Assembly (NCBI RefSeq): GCF_900101855.1
Contig: NZ_FMVC01000002.1
Span: 374,495-438,494, forward strand
Source: Flavobacterium anhuiense
GTDB taxonomy: Bacteria; Bacteroidota; Bacteroidia; Flavobacteriales; Flavobacteriaceae
Direction: 5' to 3'
DNA: 64,000 bases
Part shown: positions 16,545-26,244 of the stretch, piece by piece
Layout: every line of letters begins with the position of its first letter
Numbering within the stretch: the stretch's first letter is position 1
Made by a program: the position numbers and the translations under genes
Notes under the pieces: model-generated
Seen by the model: the letters and a program-made list of their open reading frames with translations, nothing else
The model's database searches: none
What the model was told of the DNA's origin: nothing

Positions 16545-17546
16545 ATGAAAAAATTAATTCTTATTGCACTTTTTTCAGCATTGCCAATGCTTGTTTTCAA
16601 TTCCTGCACCAAATCAAATTCTCAAACTTTGGCTTCAAAAACAACCGAAGAAGGAGAAGAAGACGAAGGTTACATCACAATTGATACTTCTCAAATTCCA
16701 GACGATCAATTTGGAGAATCGGTTCGTTACGGAAGAGAATTAATGATGAAAACGGCTTATTACATTGGTCCAAACGGAAAAAATGGACAATATTTGGGCA
16801 ATAAAATGAACTGCACCAACTGTCATCAAGATGCAGGAACAAAGCCTCATGCGTTCAATTTGATGTCTTCACACGATAATTATCCACAATATCGCGGGCG
16901 CGAAAACAAAGTTCTTACATTGGCAGAAAGAGTTAATAACTGCATTATGCGCCCGCATTCTGGAAAACCGCTTCCGCTGGATAGTAAAGAAATGGTGGCC
17001 TTTTTATCGTATTTCAAATGGATTAGCAAATTTGTTCCAAAAGATGGTAATTTTAAAGGAGCAAAAAATTTAGAAATCGAATTTCCAGATGTTGCTGCAA
17101 GTCCAGAAAGAGGGAAAGTTTTATTTGCCGAAAACTGCGCAAGATGCCACGGAAATAATGGTGAAGGAGTTTATAATGCAGACAAATCGGGTTACACCTA
17201 TCCTCCACTTTGGGGCGAGTATGGATATCAGCCAGGTTCAAGCATGCACCGCGTCATTAAACAGGCGCAATGGCTAAAAAGCAATATGCCTTACGATAAA
17301 GTACTGCTTGGAAAACCATATCTTACAGACAAACAAGCGCTTGACATTGCAGCTTATGTAAATGACGATTCACAGCATAAAAGACCAAACCCAAAAACGT
17401 TTGATTATCCAAATAAAATGGGCAAACCTATTGATTATGCACACAGTCCATTTCAAGATAATTTTTCGGAAGAGCAGCACAAATACGGACCTTACAAACC
17501 GATTATTGCTTACTGGAAAAAACAAGGATGGAAAGCCGTTTACTAA
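16545..17546 (+). CDS. TsdA-like dihaem c-type cytochrome lipoprotein
   Basis: A 333-residue exported lipoprotein (signal ending at Cys 21, LVFNSC). Two haem c sites are visible: CTNCH near residue 90 and CARCH near 198. The first domain (GRELMMKTAYYIGPNGKNG, NYPQYRGRENKVLTLAERV, NNCIMRPHSGKPLPLDSKEM) matches the layout of TsdA thiosulfate dehydrogenases and SoxA-like cytochromes. The cysteine in VNNC is placed where TsdA has its unusual haem Cys ligand. Thiosulfate oxidation/tetrathionate reduction is the known TsdA reaction; here the role is inferred only from similarity. Finding it inside a glycan locus, directly after an ASST-like gene, is unusual. Its stop is 37 bases before the next gene. 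Confidence 0.75.
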   Translation: MKKLILIALFSALPMLVFNSCTKSNSQTLASKTTEEGEEDEGYITIDTSQIPDDQFGESVRYGRELMMKTAYYIGPNGKNGQYLGNKMNCTNCHQDAGTKPHAFNLMSSHDNYPQYRGRENKVLTLAERVNNCIMRPHSGKPLPLDSKEMVAFLSYFKWISKFVPKDGNFKGAKNLEIEFPDVAASPERGKVLFAENCARCHGNNGEGVYNADKSGYTYPPLWGEYGYQPGSSMHRVIKQAQWLKSNMPYDKVLLGKPYLTDKQALDIAAYVNDDSQHKRPNPKTFDYPNKMGKPIDYAHSPFQDNFSEEQHKYGPYKPIIAYWKKQGWKAVY

Positions 17547-17583
17547 ACTCAAAATATACTATTTAACTGATTTATACAATACA

Positions 17584-20500
17584 ATGAAACTAAACCTAAA
17601 CAACACAACGCTTTTAAACAGAATACTGATAATGTGTTTGATCACAATCAGCATTCCTCTAACTGCACAAATAAAATATTCAGACGGAAACGACAGCTGG
17701 AATCCGAATCAATTAGGAAATCACCGTGCTGTAATTGCCTTTTCTGGGTCTGGAAATGTTGCTAAAACGACAATCGAATGGCGAAGAAGAGACACCAATC
17801 CAGAACTTAAAAAAATTATCGTTCAGGATGCGTCTGGAAAAGAAATTCAGAACATCAAAACCGAAAATATCAATAGAGAAAACGGTACTATTTTCTTTGA
17901 ACCTATTTCAGGCAAAGGAACTTATTACGTTTATTATATGCCTTATGTTGATGAAGGAACTGCAAATTATCCAAAAGGAATTTATCAAAAACCTGAAGAT
18001 AAAGCTAATACTGAATGGGTTTCTAAAATCAAAAGCAATTTTAAAGAAAATGCTGCTGTAACAGAAATCCAAAGTGTAAATGCTTTCAATAGTTTTTATC
18101 CGATGGAAGTGATTGCTACAGCGTCTGAAACTTCAGCTCTTGTGGCAAAAAACAGCGGAAACTCTTTCTTGGTTTTCCCAGAAGACAGAGAACATTCTAT
18201 CAAATTAAAATCTGATATACCGCAAAGATGGATTCAGAAAGGCGTTCAAAACAGTTTTGCTGATACGGCAATGAAAGGTGAATATTTAGCTTTTCAATTA
18301 GGTGTTTACGCGCTTGAAGATTTAAAAAATGTAAAAGTATCTTTCACCAATTTAGTAAGCACAACTGGAGCTACAATAGAAGCGAAAGACATCAGCTGTA
18401 TCAACACTGATGGAACTCGATATGACGGCACTCCTTTTACAAATACGGTTTCAGTTTCAAAAGGAAAAATTCAGGCTATGTGGTGCGGTATCGATGTTCC
18501 ACAAACTGCTGCTGCTGGAACATACAACGGAAAAGCAACCGTAACGGCTGACGGAAAATCAAAAGAAATCAATCTTCAAATTACGGTTTCAAACGAAGTA
18601 ACAAAAAACGGAGGAATTGACAGTCCTGAGAAAATGACGCGTTTAAAATGGTTAAATTCGACATTAGCTCAGGAAAATACAGTTATTGCTCCTTATACTC
18701 CATTAACAGTAAATAACTCTGAAATTGCTTTATTAGGAAGAAAACTAATCTTGTCGCCAAACGGATTTCCTGCGCAAATTCAGACTTTCTTTACGCCAGA
18801 AATGACTTCTGTTACAACAAAAGCAAATGACATTTTAAGCGCTCCAATCGATTTTCATTTTGTTGACGCTTCTGGAAAAGAAGTGCAATGGAAAAATAGC
18901 GGTGTAAAATTCACTAAAAAAGAAGCTGGAATAGTGTCTTGGGAAAATACTGCGACTTCAAAATCGGTTCAAATGGATGTAAATGCTTCTGTAGAGTTTG
19001 ACGGTTTTGTACATTATACGGTAAAAGTTACAGCCCTCGAAGACGTCGCTTTTAATGACATTAATTTCCAAATGCCAATGCAGCCAACTTCTGCAAAATA
19101 CATGATGGGATTAGGTCAAAAAGGTGGAGATCGCCCTGCAACTTTCGACTGGAAATGGGATGTTGCCCATAAAAATCAAGACGGTGCTTGGATTGGTGCT
19201 GTAAATTCTGGATTGCAGTTTTCTTTAAGAGACGAAAAATATAGCCGCCCTTTAAATACTAATTTCTATTTACAAAAACCTTTATTGCTGCCTACTTCAT
19301 GGGGTAACGAAAATAAGGGCGGCATTACCATTACGCCAAATCCAAAATCGGTTGTAGTAAATGCGTACAGCGGTGCTAGAACGATGAAAAAAGGCGATGT
19401 TTTATACTACAATTTCAACTTATTGATTACGCCTTTCCATACCATAAATACCGATTTTCAATGGGATACAAAGTTTTACCATAAATACAGTCCGATCGAT
19501 TCTATCGCTAAAACTGGCGCAACGGTAATCAATATTCACCACGCCAATGCAATCAATCCTTATATCAATTATCCTTTTATTGAATATAAAAAGATGAAAT
19601 CGTATATCGATGAAGCACATCAAAAAGGCTTAAAAGTAAAAATCTACAACACGGTTAGAGAGGTTTCTAACAAAGCTTATGAAACTTTCGCTCTTAGAAG
19701 TTTAGGTCACGAAATTTATTCTCCAGGAAAAGGTGGCGGATTCTCTTGGCTGCAAGAACACGTTGGCGACGATTATATAGCTGCTTGGTTTGTTCCTGAA
19801 ATAAAAGATGCTGCAATCGTAAACAGCGGTATGAACCGTTGGCATAATTATTATGTAGAAGGTATGAACTGGCTGACCCAAAATGTGGGCATTGACGGAA
19901 TATATCTTGACGACGTTGCTTTCGACAGAATCACGATGAAACGTATCAAAAGAGTTTTGACTAAAGATGGTCATCCCGGAATTATCGATTTACATAGTGC
20001 GAACCAATATAACAAAAGTGACGGATTTAATAATAGTGCCAACTTATACATGGAGCACTTCCCGTACATCAATAGATTATGGTTTGGAGAATATTTTGAT
20101 TATGAAAAAAATCAGCCTGACTTTTTCTTGACAGAAGTAAGCGGAATCCCGTTTGGTTTAATGGGAGAAATGCTTCAAGATGGTGGAAATCCGTGGAGAG
20201 GAATGGTTTACGGAATGACAAACAGACTACCATGGAGCGATGGTGCTGATCCAAGAAACATCTGGAAACTTTGGGATTCTTTCGGAATTAAAGGTTCTGA
20301 AATGATTGGATATTGGAGCGAAAACTGTCCTGTAAAAACAAACAACGACAAAGTTTTGGCAACTGTTTACAAAAAGAACGGAACAGCTTTAATTTCAATC
20401 GCAAGTTGGGCAGATGCCGATGTAAATGTGAAATTAAATATCGACTGGAAAAAACTAGGAATCAATCCTGCAAAAGCGACAATTACAGCTCCAGAAGTTA

Positions 20501-20586
20501 CCAATTTCCAACCAGCAAAAACATTTACAACAAAAGACGAAATACCAGTTTCTAAAGGAAAAGGCTGGTTGTTGATTGTGAAATAA
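17584..20586 (+). CDS. Large secreted glycoside hydrolase-like protein (DUF6067/GH123-N-like)
   Basis: A 1000-residue secreted protein. The signal peptide ends near residue 28 (LTAQ), which is why the ATG at 17584 is chosen over an upstream in-frame ATG at 17362 lying inside the cytochrome gene. The N-terminal half consists of beta-sandwich modules (AVIAFSGSG, EWRRRD, GTYYVYYMPYVDEG; later AFQLGVYALEDLKNVKV and AAGTYNGKATV). This pattern is seen in DUF6067-type proteins, related to the N-terminal domain of GH123. The C-terminal half looks like a TIM barrel with GIDGIYLDDVAFDR, whose Asp pair near 776-777 may be catalytic. A role as an endo- or exo-glycosidase on amino-sugar glycans is inference. 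Confidence 0.65.
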   Translation: MKLNLNNTTLLNRILIMCLITISIPLTAQIKYSDGNDSWNPNQLGNHRAVIAFSGSGNVAKTTIEWRRRDTNPELKKIIVQDASGKEIQNIKTENINRENGTIFFEPISGKGTYYVYYMPYVDEGTANYPKGIYQKPEDKANTEWVSKIKSNFKENAAVTEIQSVNAFNSFYPMEVIATASETSALVAKNSGNSFLVFPEDREHSIKLKSDIPQRWIQKGVQNSFADTAMKGEYLAFQLGVYALEDLKNVKVSFTNLVSTTGATIEAKDISCINTDGTRYDGTPFTNTVSVSKGKIQAMWCGIDVPQTAAAGTYNGKATVTADGKSKEINLQITVSNEVTKNGGIDSPEKMTRLKWLNSTLAQENTVIAPYTPLTVNNSEIALLGRKLILSPNGFPAQIQTFFTPEMTSVTTKANDILSAPIDFHFVDASGKEVQWKNSGVKFTKKEAGIVSWENTATSKSVQMDVNASVEFDGFVHYTVKVTALEDVAFNDINFQMPMQPTSAKYMMGLGQKGGDRPATFDWKWDVAHKNQDGAWIGAVNSGLQFSLRDEKYSRPLNTNFYLQKPLLLPTSWGNENKGGITITPNPKSVVVNAYSGARTMKKGDVLYYNFNLLITPFHTINTDFQWDTKFYHKYSPIDSIAKTGATVINIHHANAINPYINYPFIEYKKMKSYIDEAHQKGLKVKIYNTVREVSNKAYETFALRSLGHEIYSPGKGGGFSWLQEHVGDDYIAAWFVPEIKDAAIVNSGMNRWHNYYVEGMNWLTQNVGIDGIYLDDVAFDRITMKRIKRVLTKDGHPGIIDLHSANQYNKSDGFNNSANLYMEHFPYINRLWFGEYFDYEKNQPDFFLTEVSGIPFGLMGEMLQDGGNPWRGMVYGMTNRLPWSDGADPRNIWKLWDSFGIKGSEMIGYWSENCPVKTNNDKVLATVYKKNGTALISIASWADADVNVKLNIDWKKLGINPAKATITAPEVTNFQPAKTFTTKDEIPVSKGKGWLLIVK

Positions 20587-20603
20587 TAAAATCCATATTT
20601 TGT

Positions 20604-20759
20604 TGTGCCGTTAGGCACTAAATATCGGTAGAAAACATGAATTAGAAAAAATTTAGCGTGCCGTAGGTACGCAACAAAACGATAATTATTGCGTACCTAC
20701 GGCACGCCAACGTATTTGAACCTGATTTTCTCTACCAATATCTAGTGCCTAACGGCACA
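20604..20759. repeat. Nested palindromic element (MITE- or REP-like)
   Basis: Outer arms 20604-20632 and 20731-20759 are inverted copies with two mismatches in 29 bases (TGTGCCGTTAGGCACTA core). Inner arms 20656-20674 and 20689-20707 are perfect 19-base inverted copies (GCGTGCCGTAGGTACGCAA) around a 14-base loop. Each arm itself contains a smaller palindrome. The element fills the gap between two PUL genes; no transposase is present. Confidence 0.8.
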
Positions 20760-20845
20760 TTTAACGCCAATTAACACAAATTAAATCATTTTAATCTATG
20801 TAATCTGTGGCAAAAAAACAACCACAAATAACCAAGCTCTCCATC

Positions 20846-23800
20846 ATGAAATTTAGACCATTATTATCAATTCTACTCCTTGGAAGCCTGTTTGTCAACG
20901 CACAAAACAAACCGACTGTAAAAGAATACAAAAAAGTATTTACCACATATCCGTTCTCAGATCCTGATCCGATTCCAAAACCTGACACAAAGTTTTATCC
21001 GTATTTCCGTTTTGACGGTTTTACTGACAAACCCGTTCAGAAAGAATGGAAAGTAATCGAAATTGAAAATGATTATATCAAACTGATGATTTTGCCAGAA
21101 ATTGGCGGAAAAGTCTGGTCGGCTATAGAAAAATCTACAGGAAAAGACATTGTTTACAACAATCATGTGGTAAAATTTAGAGACATTGCCATGCGCGGAC
21201 CGTGGACAAGCGGAGGCGTTGAAGGCAATTACGGAATTATCGGCCATACGCCAAACTGCGCCACTCCTGTCGATTACAAAATTATAAACCGAGAAGACGG
21301 AAGCATTAGCTGTGTGATTGGCGTTTTAGATTTATTGACGAGAACTTCTTGGAAATTAGACATTAATCTGCCAAAAGACAAAGCGTATTTTACCACAAAT
21401 TCGTTTTGGTCGAACACAACCGAATTTGAACAGCCTTATTACACTTGGATGAATACGGGAATAAAAGCAGCCGAAAATCTGCAGTTTATTTATCCTGGAC
21501 AAACATATATCGGTCATAACGGAGAATACAATTCGTGGCCAATTGACAAAGAAAACGGCAAAGATTTATCTTTCTACAAAAACAACAATTTTGGAGGCTA
21601 CAAATCGTATCACGTATTCGGGAAATATGATGATTTCTTTGGAGGATATTATCACGACGAAGATTTCGGAATGGGAAGATATGGCAATCACGATGACAAA
21701 CCCGGCAAAAAAATATGGATTTGGGGATTGTCGCAGCAAGGCATGATTTGGGAAAAATTACTGACCGATACTGACGGACAATATGTAGAAGTGCAAAGCG
21801 GAAGATTGTTTAATCAGGCAAGCGAAACCAGTAGTCTTACACCTTTCAAACAGCGTTCCTTTGCTCCATATCAAACTGATACTTGGACCGAATATTGGTT
21901 TCCTGTAAAACACACAAAAGGCTTTGTAAAAGCCAACAATTATGGTTCAGTTAATATCAAAAACGAAAATGGCTGGCTGAAAATCTATTTTTCTCCGCTT
22001 CAAAAATTAAACGAAAAAATTGAAGTTTTTGAAAACGATAAAAAAGTGTATTCTAAAGATATTGCTCTGAATACCATGCAAACTTTCAAAGATTCTATTC
22101 AAGTAAAAGTGGATTCTAATAAATTGAAATTTGTTTTAGGTCAAAATAAATTAGTTTGGAATTCAGCGCCAGAAGATGGAAACATCAACCGTCCTGTAGA
22201 AATTCCAAAAGATTTTGACCATAATTCAGTTTATGGATTGTATCAGCAAGGAAAAAATTACATCAGTTTCAAAGATTATGCTTTGTCTGAAGACAAACTA
22301 AATGCTTGTTTGAAACTAGATCCAAACTACGCTCCTGCCCTTTCTGCATTGGCTTCTTTGCAAATTAGAAAATTAGATTATAAAGCAGCTGCAAATTTAG
22401 CAAGCAAAGCTTTATCAATAGATACTTACGATGCTTCGGCGAATTATTTTTATGCTTTGGCTAATTTCCATTTAGGAAATACTATTGATGCAAAAGATGG
22501 TTTTGATATTGCCGCTGCAAGTGTTGAATTTAGAAGTCCTGCTTACACCGCTTTAAGCAAAATTTATTTAGCAGAAAACGATCTTTCAAAAGCGGCTGAA
22601 TATGCTGAAAAAAGCTTAATCTATAATCAATACAATATAGAAGGTTTACAGGTTTTAGCGGTTTTATATCGTCTTCAAAATAATTCTGATAAAACAAATT
22701 CAGTTTTAAAAATCATTACAAAATTAGATCCGCTAAATCATTTTACTGATTTTGAAAAATACCTTTGGAACAATTCAAACGATTCCAAAAATGCTTTTGT
22801 TTCTGCGATCCAAAACGAAATGCCAGAACAGACTTTTCTTGAATTGGGAATTTGGTACAATAATTTAAGCCGAAAAGAAGAAGCTCTAAAAGTGTTTTCT
22901 ATTGCAGAACCAAGCGCTGAAACTATATATTGGAAAGCTTTCTTAGAAAACAAACCAGTTGATGTAAGCAAAATCAAACCTGGAACTAGTTTCCCTTTCA
23001 GAAATGAAACTGCTGAAATTCTAAAATCATTAATTAAAACAAATGATCAATACCAATTAAAATATCATTTAGGCTTGATTGAATGGAATCGCAATAGCAT
23101 TTCAGAAGCTAAAAGATTGTTTTCAGAATGCGGTACAAAACCAAATGATCCTGCATTTTATGGAGCTAAAGCTTCTTTATTTAAAGACGATGCTTCGATA
23201 GTATTGACAAGTCTTCAACAGGCTATAAAATTGGATCCGCAAGGTTGGAGATACCATAAAATGCTGGCAGAACATTACATCGCTCAAAAACAATTTGATA
23301 AAGCGCTTACAACGGCTGAATCTTTTTATAAAAAACATCAAGACAATTATTTGATTGGAATGCTGTATGCCAAAACATTATTGCTAAACAAAAAATACCG
23401 CGAAGCTGATGTGTTTTTAACCAAATTGCAGATTCTTCCGTTTGAAGGTGCAACAGCTGGAAGACAACTATATCACGAAGCTAAACTGATGCAGGCTTTG
23501 GCAGAAATCAAAAACAAGCAGTACAAAAAAGCATTACAATTTATTGCTGATGCAAAACTGTTTCCAGAGAATTTAGGCGTTGGAAAACCGTATGACGAAA
23601 ATATTGATGAAAGATTAGAAAACTGGTTAGATTATCAATGTTACAGCAGTCTTGGAAACAAAGAAATGGCTTCTAAATCTTTAGAAAAAATTGTCGCTTT
23701 CAAACCAGTAGTCGATAATACGGTTATGAATTTCCTCCCAGCAAATCAATTGGTTTCGGCTTGGGCAATAGAAAAAACTTCCTCTGCTAAAGAAGCTGAA

Positions 23801-23941
23801 AAATGGATTAAATCTCAGGCCGATTTATATCCGACAAATAAAATAGTGCAATGGACTTTATTGTCTTACACTAAAAAACCATCGGATATTTTAAGTGAAG
23901 ATGAAAAAGACGGCGAAGTCAGAATTATCGAAAAATTGTAA
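20846..23941 (+). CDS. DUF5107 domain protein with TPR repeats
   Basis: A 1031-residue secreted protein. The signal peptide MKFRPLLSILLLGSLFVNAQ fixes the start at 20846; the in-frame ATG at 20807 adds 13 residues before it. The first ~330 residues carry DUF5107 (YPYFRFDGFTD, MILPEIGGKVWSAIEK, AMRGPWTSGGVEGNYGIIGH), a galactose-mutarotase-like beta-sandwich fold. From about 470 on, TPR-like helical repeats follow (DYALSEDKLNACLKLDPNYA, DYKAAANLASKALSI, LSKAAEYAEKSLIYNQYN). The family occurs in PULs and some members are near glycosidases; a carbohydrate-binding or -acting role is likely but unproved. Confidence 0.8.
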   Translation: MKFRPLLSILLLGSLFVNAQNKPTVKEYKKVFTTYPFSDPDPIPKPDTKFYPYFRFDGFTDKPVQKEWKVIEIENDYIKLMILPEIGGKVWSAIEKSTGKDIVYNNHVVKFRDIAMRGPWTSGGVEGNYGIIGHTPNCATPVDYKIINREDGSISCVIGVLDLLTRTSWKLDINLPKDKAYFTTNSFWSNTTEFEQPYYTWMNTGIKAAENLQFIYPGQTYIGHNGEYNSWPIDKENGKDLSFYKNNNFGGYKSYHVFGKYDDFFGGYYHDEDFGMGRYGNHDDKPGKKIWIWGLSQQGMIWEKLLTDTDGQYVEVQSGRLFNQASETSSLTPFKQRSFAPYQTDTWTEYWFPVKHTKGFVKANNYGSVNIKNENGWLKIYFSPLQKLNEKIEVFENDKKVYSKDIALNTMQTFKDSIQVKVDSNKLKFVLGQNKLVWNSAPEDGNINRPVEIPKDFDHNSVYGLYQQGKNYISFKDYALSEDKLNACLKLDPNYAPALSALASLQIRKLDYKAAANLASKALSIDTYDASANYFYALANFHLGNTIDAKDGFDIAAASVEFRSPAYTALSKIYLAENDLSKAAEYAEKSLIYNQYNIEGLQVLAVLYRLQNNSDKTNSVLKIITKLDPLNHFTDFEKYLWNNSNDSKNAFVSAIQNEMPEQTFLELGIWYNNLSRKEEALKVFSIAEPSAETIYWKAFLENKPVDVSKIKPGTSFPFRNETAEILKSLIKTNDQYQLKYHLGLIEWNRNSISEAKRLFSECGTKPNDPAFYGAKASLFKDDASIVLTSLQQAIKLDPQGWRYHKMLAEHYIAQKQFDKALTTAESFYKKHQDNYLIGMLYAKTLLLNKKYREADVFLTKLQILPFEGATAGRQLYHEAKLMQALAEIKNKQYKKALQFIADAKLFPENLGVGKPYDENIDERLENWLDYQCYSSLGNKEMASKSLEKIVAFKPVVDNTVMNFLPANQLVSAWAIEKTSSAKEAEKWIKSQADLYPTNKIVQWTLLSYTKKPSDILSEDEKDGEVRIIEKL

Positions 23942-23961
23942 AGAACTTTCAAAACAATAAA

Positions 23962-26145
23962 ATGAAAAAGCATTTTTTAAAATATACATTTTTGGGTCTT
24001 GTCGTTTTGATGAGTCCAAAAATTGAAGCACAAAACAAAGCAGAAAAGGTTGATGAATTATCCATTTACCGTGCTACTCCTTTAAAAACACATGATTTAA
24101 TTCATACCAAACTCGAAGTTTCATTCGATTACGGAAAACGTTATTTATACGGAAAAGAATGGATTACTTTAAAACCTCATTTTTACGAAACCGATTCGCT
24201 TAAGTTGGACGCAAAAGGAATGGATTTTAAAGAAATTGCTATTATTGACGGCAAAAAAAGTATTCCGTTGCAATACAAATACGATAACGAAGAACTTTCA
24301 ATCGCTTTAAACAGAAAATACAAACGAACTGAAAAGTACACGATTTTCATTAATTACACCGCAAAACCAGCAGAACTGAAAAGCAAAGCTGGCGAATCGA
24401 TTACCAATTCAAACGGATTGTATTTTATTAATCCTGACGGAAAAGGTGACAAACCAACACAAATATGGACGCAAGGCGAGACGGAAGCTTCTTCTTGCTG
24501 GTTCCCAACAATCGATAAACCCAATCAGAAAACAACTTCTGAAATTGCGATGACTGTCGAGGCAAAATATACGACGCTTTCAAACGGTAAACTAACGTCG
24601 CAAAAAGTAAATAAAGACGGAACAAGAACAGATATCTGGAAAATGGAACAGCCAAATGCGCCTTATTTGTTTATGCTGGCTGTTGGTGATTTTAAAATCT
24701 ATAAAGATTCGTATAACGGTAAAGAAGTCAGCTATTATTTGGAGCCAAAATATGCGCCTTATGCCAAACAGATTTTCTATAAAACGCCCGATATGATGAA
24801 TTTTTACGGTAAAATGCTTGGTGTAGAATATCCTTGGGCAAAATATGCGCAAATTGTTGTGAAAGATTATTTTGGAGGTGCGATGGAAAATACTTCTGCG
24901 ACTGTTCATGGAGAATATGTACAAAAAACAGAAAGAGAATTATTAGATGATAATCAAGAAAGCACCATTGCTCACGAACTTTTTCATCAATGGTTTGGAG
25001 ATTACGTAACGGCTGAGTCTTGGTCAAACTTAACCATGAACGAATCGTTTGCCACTTTTGGAGAAGTTTTATGGCATGGTCATGATGCTGGACAAGATGC
25101 TGAAGACAGATCGCGTTATGAAAAATTGCAGAATTATTTACGCTCACAAAAAAATGGCGACAGTCCAATTTTAGCACGTTTTCATTACAAAAATGCAGAC
25201 GATATGTTTGATAATATCAGCTATTCTAAAGGTTCTATCATTTTGTATGCCATGAAAAACCAAATGGGTGATGAAGCCTTTTTTAAAGGACTAAATCATT
25301 ATTTAACCACAAATGCTTATAAATCTGGCGAACCGCATCAACTGCGCTTGTCTATGGAAGAAGTAACTGGAAAAGACTGGTTGCCTTATTTTGAGCAATG
25401 GTATTATAACGCTGGAAGTCCGATTCTGGATGTGACTTACAGATATGCTAACGGAAAAATTATTATTACCATTAGTCAATCTCAGGATAGCGCAGTGCAA
25501 ACTTTTACCCTGCCTTTGAAAGTTGATTTTTATGTAAACGGAACTAAAATCAGAAAGGATATTTTAATTGATAAAAGACAACAAAGCTTCACTTTTGATC
25601 TTCCTTCAAAACCTGAATTTATAGATTTAGATCCAGATAAAATTCTAGTGGGCGAAGTGAATGTAGACAAAAAAACAGCAGCTGATTATTTGTATCAATA
25701 TAAAAATGCTCCATCCTATTACAACCGAATTGAAGCTATAAAATTTGCTTCGAAAGACAGAAGTCAGGAATCGCAACTTATTTTACTGGAAGGTTTAAAA
25801 GACCAACAGGAAGATTTAAGAGTTCTGAGTATCAAGTCAATTGACTTAAATGAAAAACAAACAAAAGATCAGGTTTTAAAAACGCTACTTGATGTTGCAA
25901 AAAATGATAAAAAGACAATTGCCAGAGCTAATGCTATTGTAAAATTGGCTTCTACAGGAGATGCTTCTTATAAAAGTTTAATGGAAGAAAGCATTAAAGA
26001 ACAGTCGTATAACGTGATTGCAGCAGGATTAGCAGGATTAACAAAATATGCGGCAGCTGAAGCAGATAAAGCATTGGCTTCATTAGATGACGATACCCAA
26101 AAACATGTAACGCCATTAATGAAAAGATTTAGTAGTCAAAAATAA
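23962..26145 (+). CDS. M1 family zinc aminopeptidase
   Basis: A 727-residue exported metallopeptidase (signal to about residue 24, KIEAQ). The exopeptidase motif GGAMENTS lies near 310, and the zinc site HELFH (338-342) with the third ligand E361, exactly 18 residues on, is intact. The C-terminal quarter is helical. M1 enzymes remove N-terminal amino acids from peptides. Its place 20 bases after the DUF5107 gene and before a GH109 enzyme suggests that the PUL targets a glycopeptide or glycoprotein, which is inference. A terminator-like hairpin follows (26183-26213). Confidence 0.93.
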   Translation: MKKHFLKYTFLGLVVLMSPKIEAQNKAEKVDELSIYRATPLKTHDLIHTKLEVSFDYGKRYLYGKEWITLKPHFYETDSLKLDAKGMDFKEIAIIDGKKSIPLQYKYDNEELSIALNRKYKRTEKYTIFINYTAKPAELKSKAGESITNSNGLYFINPDGKGDKPTQIWTQGETEASSCWFPTIDKPNQKTTSEIAMTVEAKYTTLSNGKLTSQKVNKDGTRTDIWKMEQPNAPYLFMLAVGDFKIYKDSYNGKEVSYYLEPKYAPYAKQIFYKTPDMMNFYGKMLGVEYPWAKYAQIVVKDYFGGAMENTSATVHGEYVQKTERELLDDNQESTIAHELFHQWFGDYVTAESWSNLTMNESFATFGEVLWHGHDAGQDAEDRSRYEKLQNYLRSQKNGDSPILARFHYKNADDMFDNISYSKGSIILYAMKNQMGDEAFFKGLNHYLTTNAYKSGEPHQLRLSMEEVTGKDWLPYFEQWYYNAGSPILDVTYRYANGKIIITISQSQDSAVQTFTLPLKVDFYVNGTKIRKDILIDKRQQSFTFDLPSKPEFIDLDPDKILVGEVNVDKKTAADYLYQYKNAPSYYNRIEAIKFASKDRSQESQLILLEGLKDQQEDLRVLSIKSIDLNEKQTKDQVLKTLLDVAKNDKKTIARANAIVKLASTGDASYKSLMEESIKEQSYNVIAAGLAGLTKYAAAEADKALASLDDDTQKHVTPLMKRFSSQK

Positions 26146-26182
26146 TTATTAAAAGTCCTTTAGGTCTGTTTTTGTTTTTGAA

Positions 26183-26213
26183 AACCTCTCTAATTTGGTT
26201 CATTAGAGAGGTT
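26183..26213 (+). terminator. Rho-independent-like terminator after the M1 peptidase
   Basis: AACCTCTCTAAT (26183-26194) pairs with ATTAGAGAGGTT (26202-26213), a perfect 12-bp stem with a 7-base loop followed by GTTTAAAAAAATT. The GH109 gene starts 32 bases downstream, so it may be read through or have its own start. Confidence 0.65.
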
Positions 26214-26244
26214 GTTTAAAAAAATTATCTAACAATAATCACTC

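Noticed and set aside
17362..17583. Upstream extension of the large glycosidase-like gene
   Set aside because: The extension lies inside the 3' end of the cytochrome gene, and the signal peptide begins at 17584.
24728..25177. 149-residue minus-strand frame inside the M1 peptidase gene
   Set aside because: It is antisense to the catalytic domain with the intact HEXXH site and has the composition of a shadow frame.
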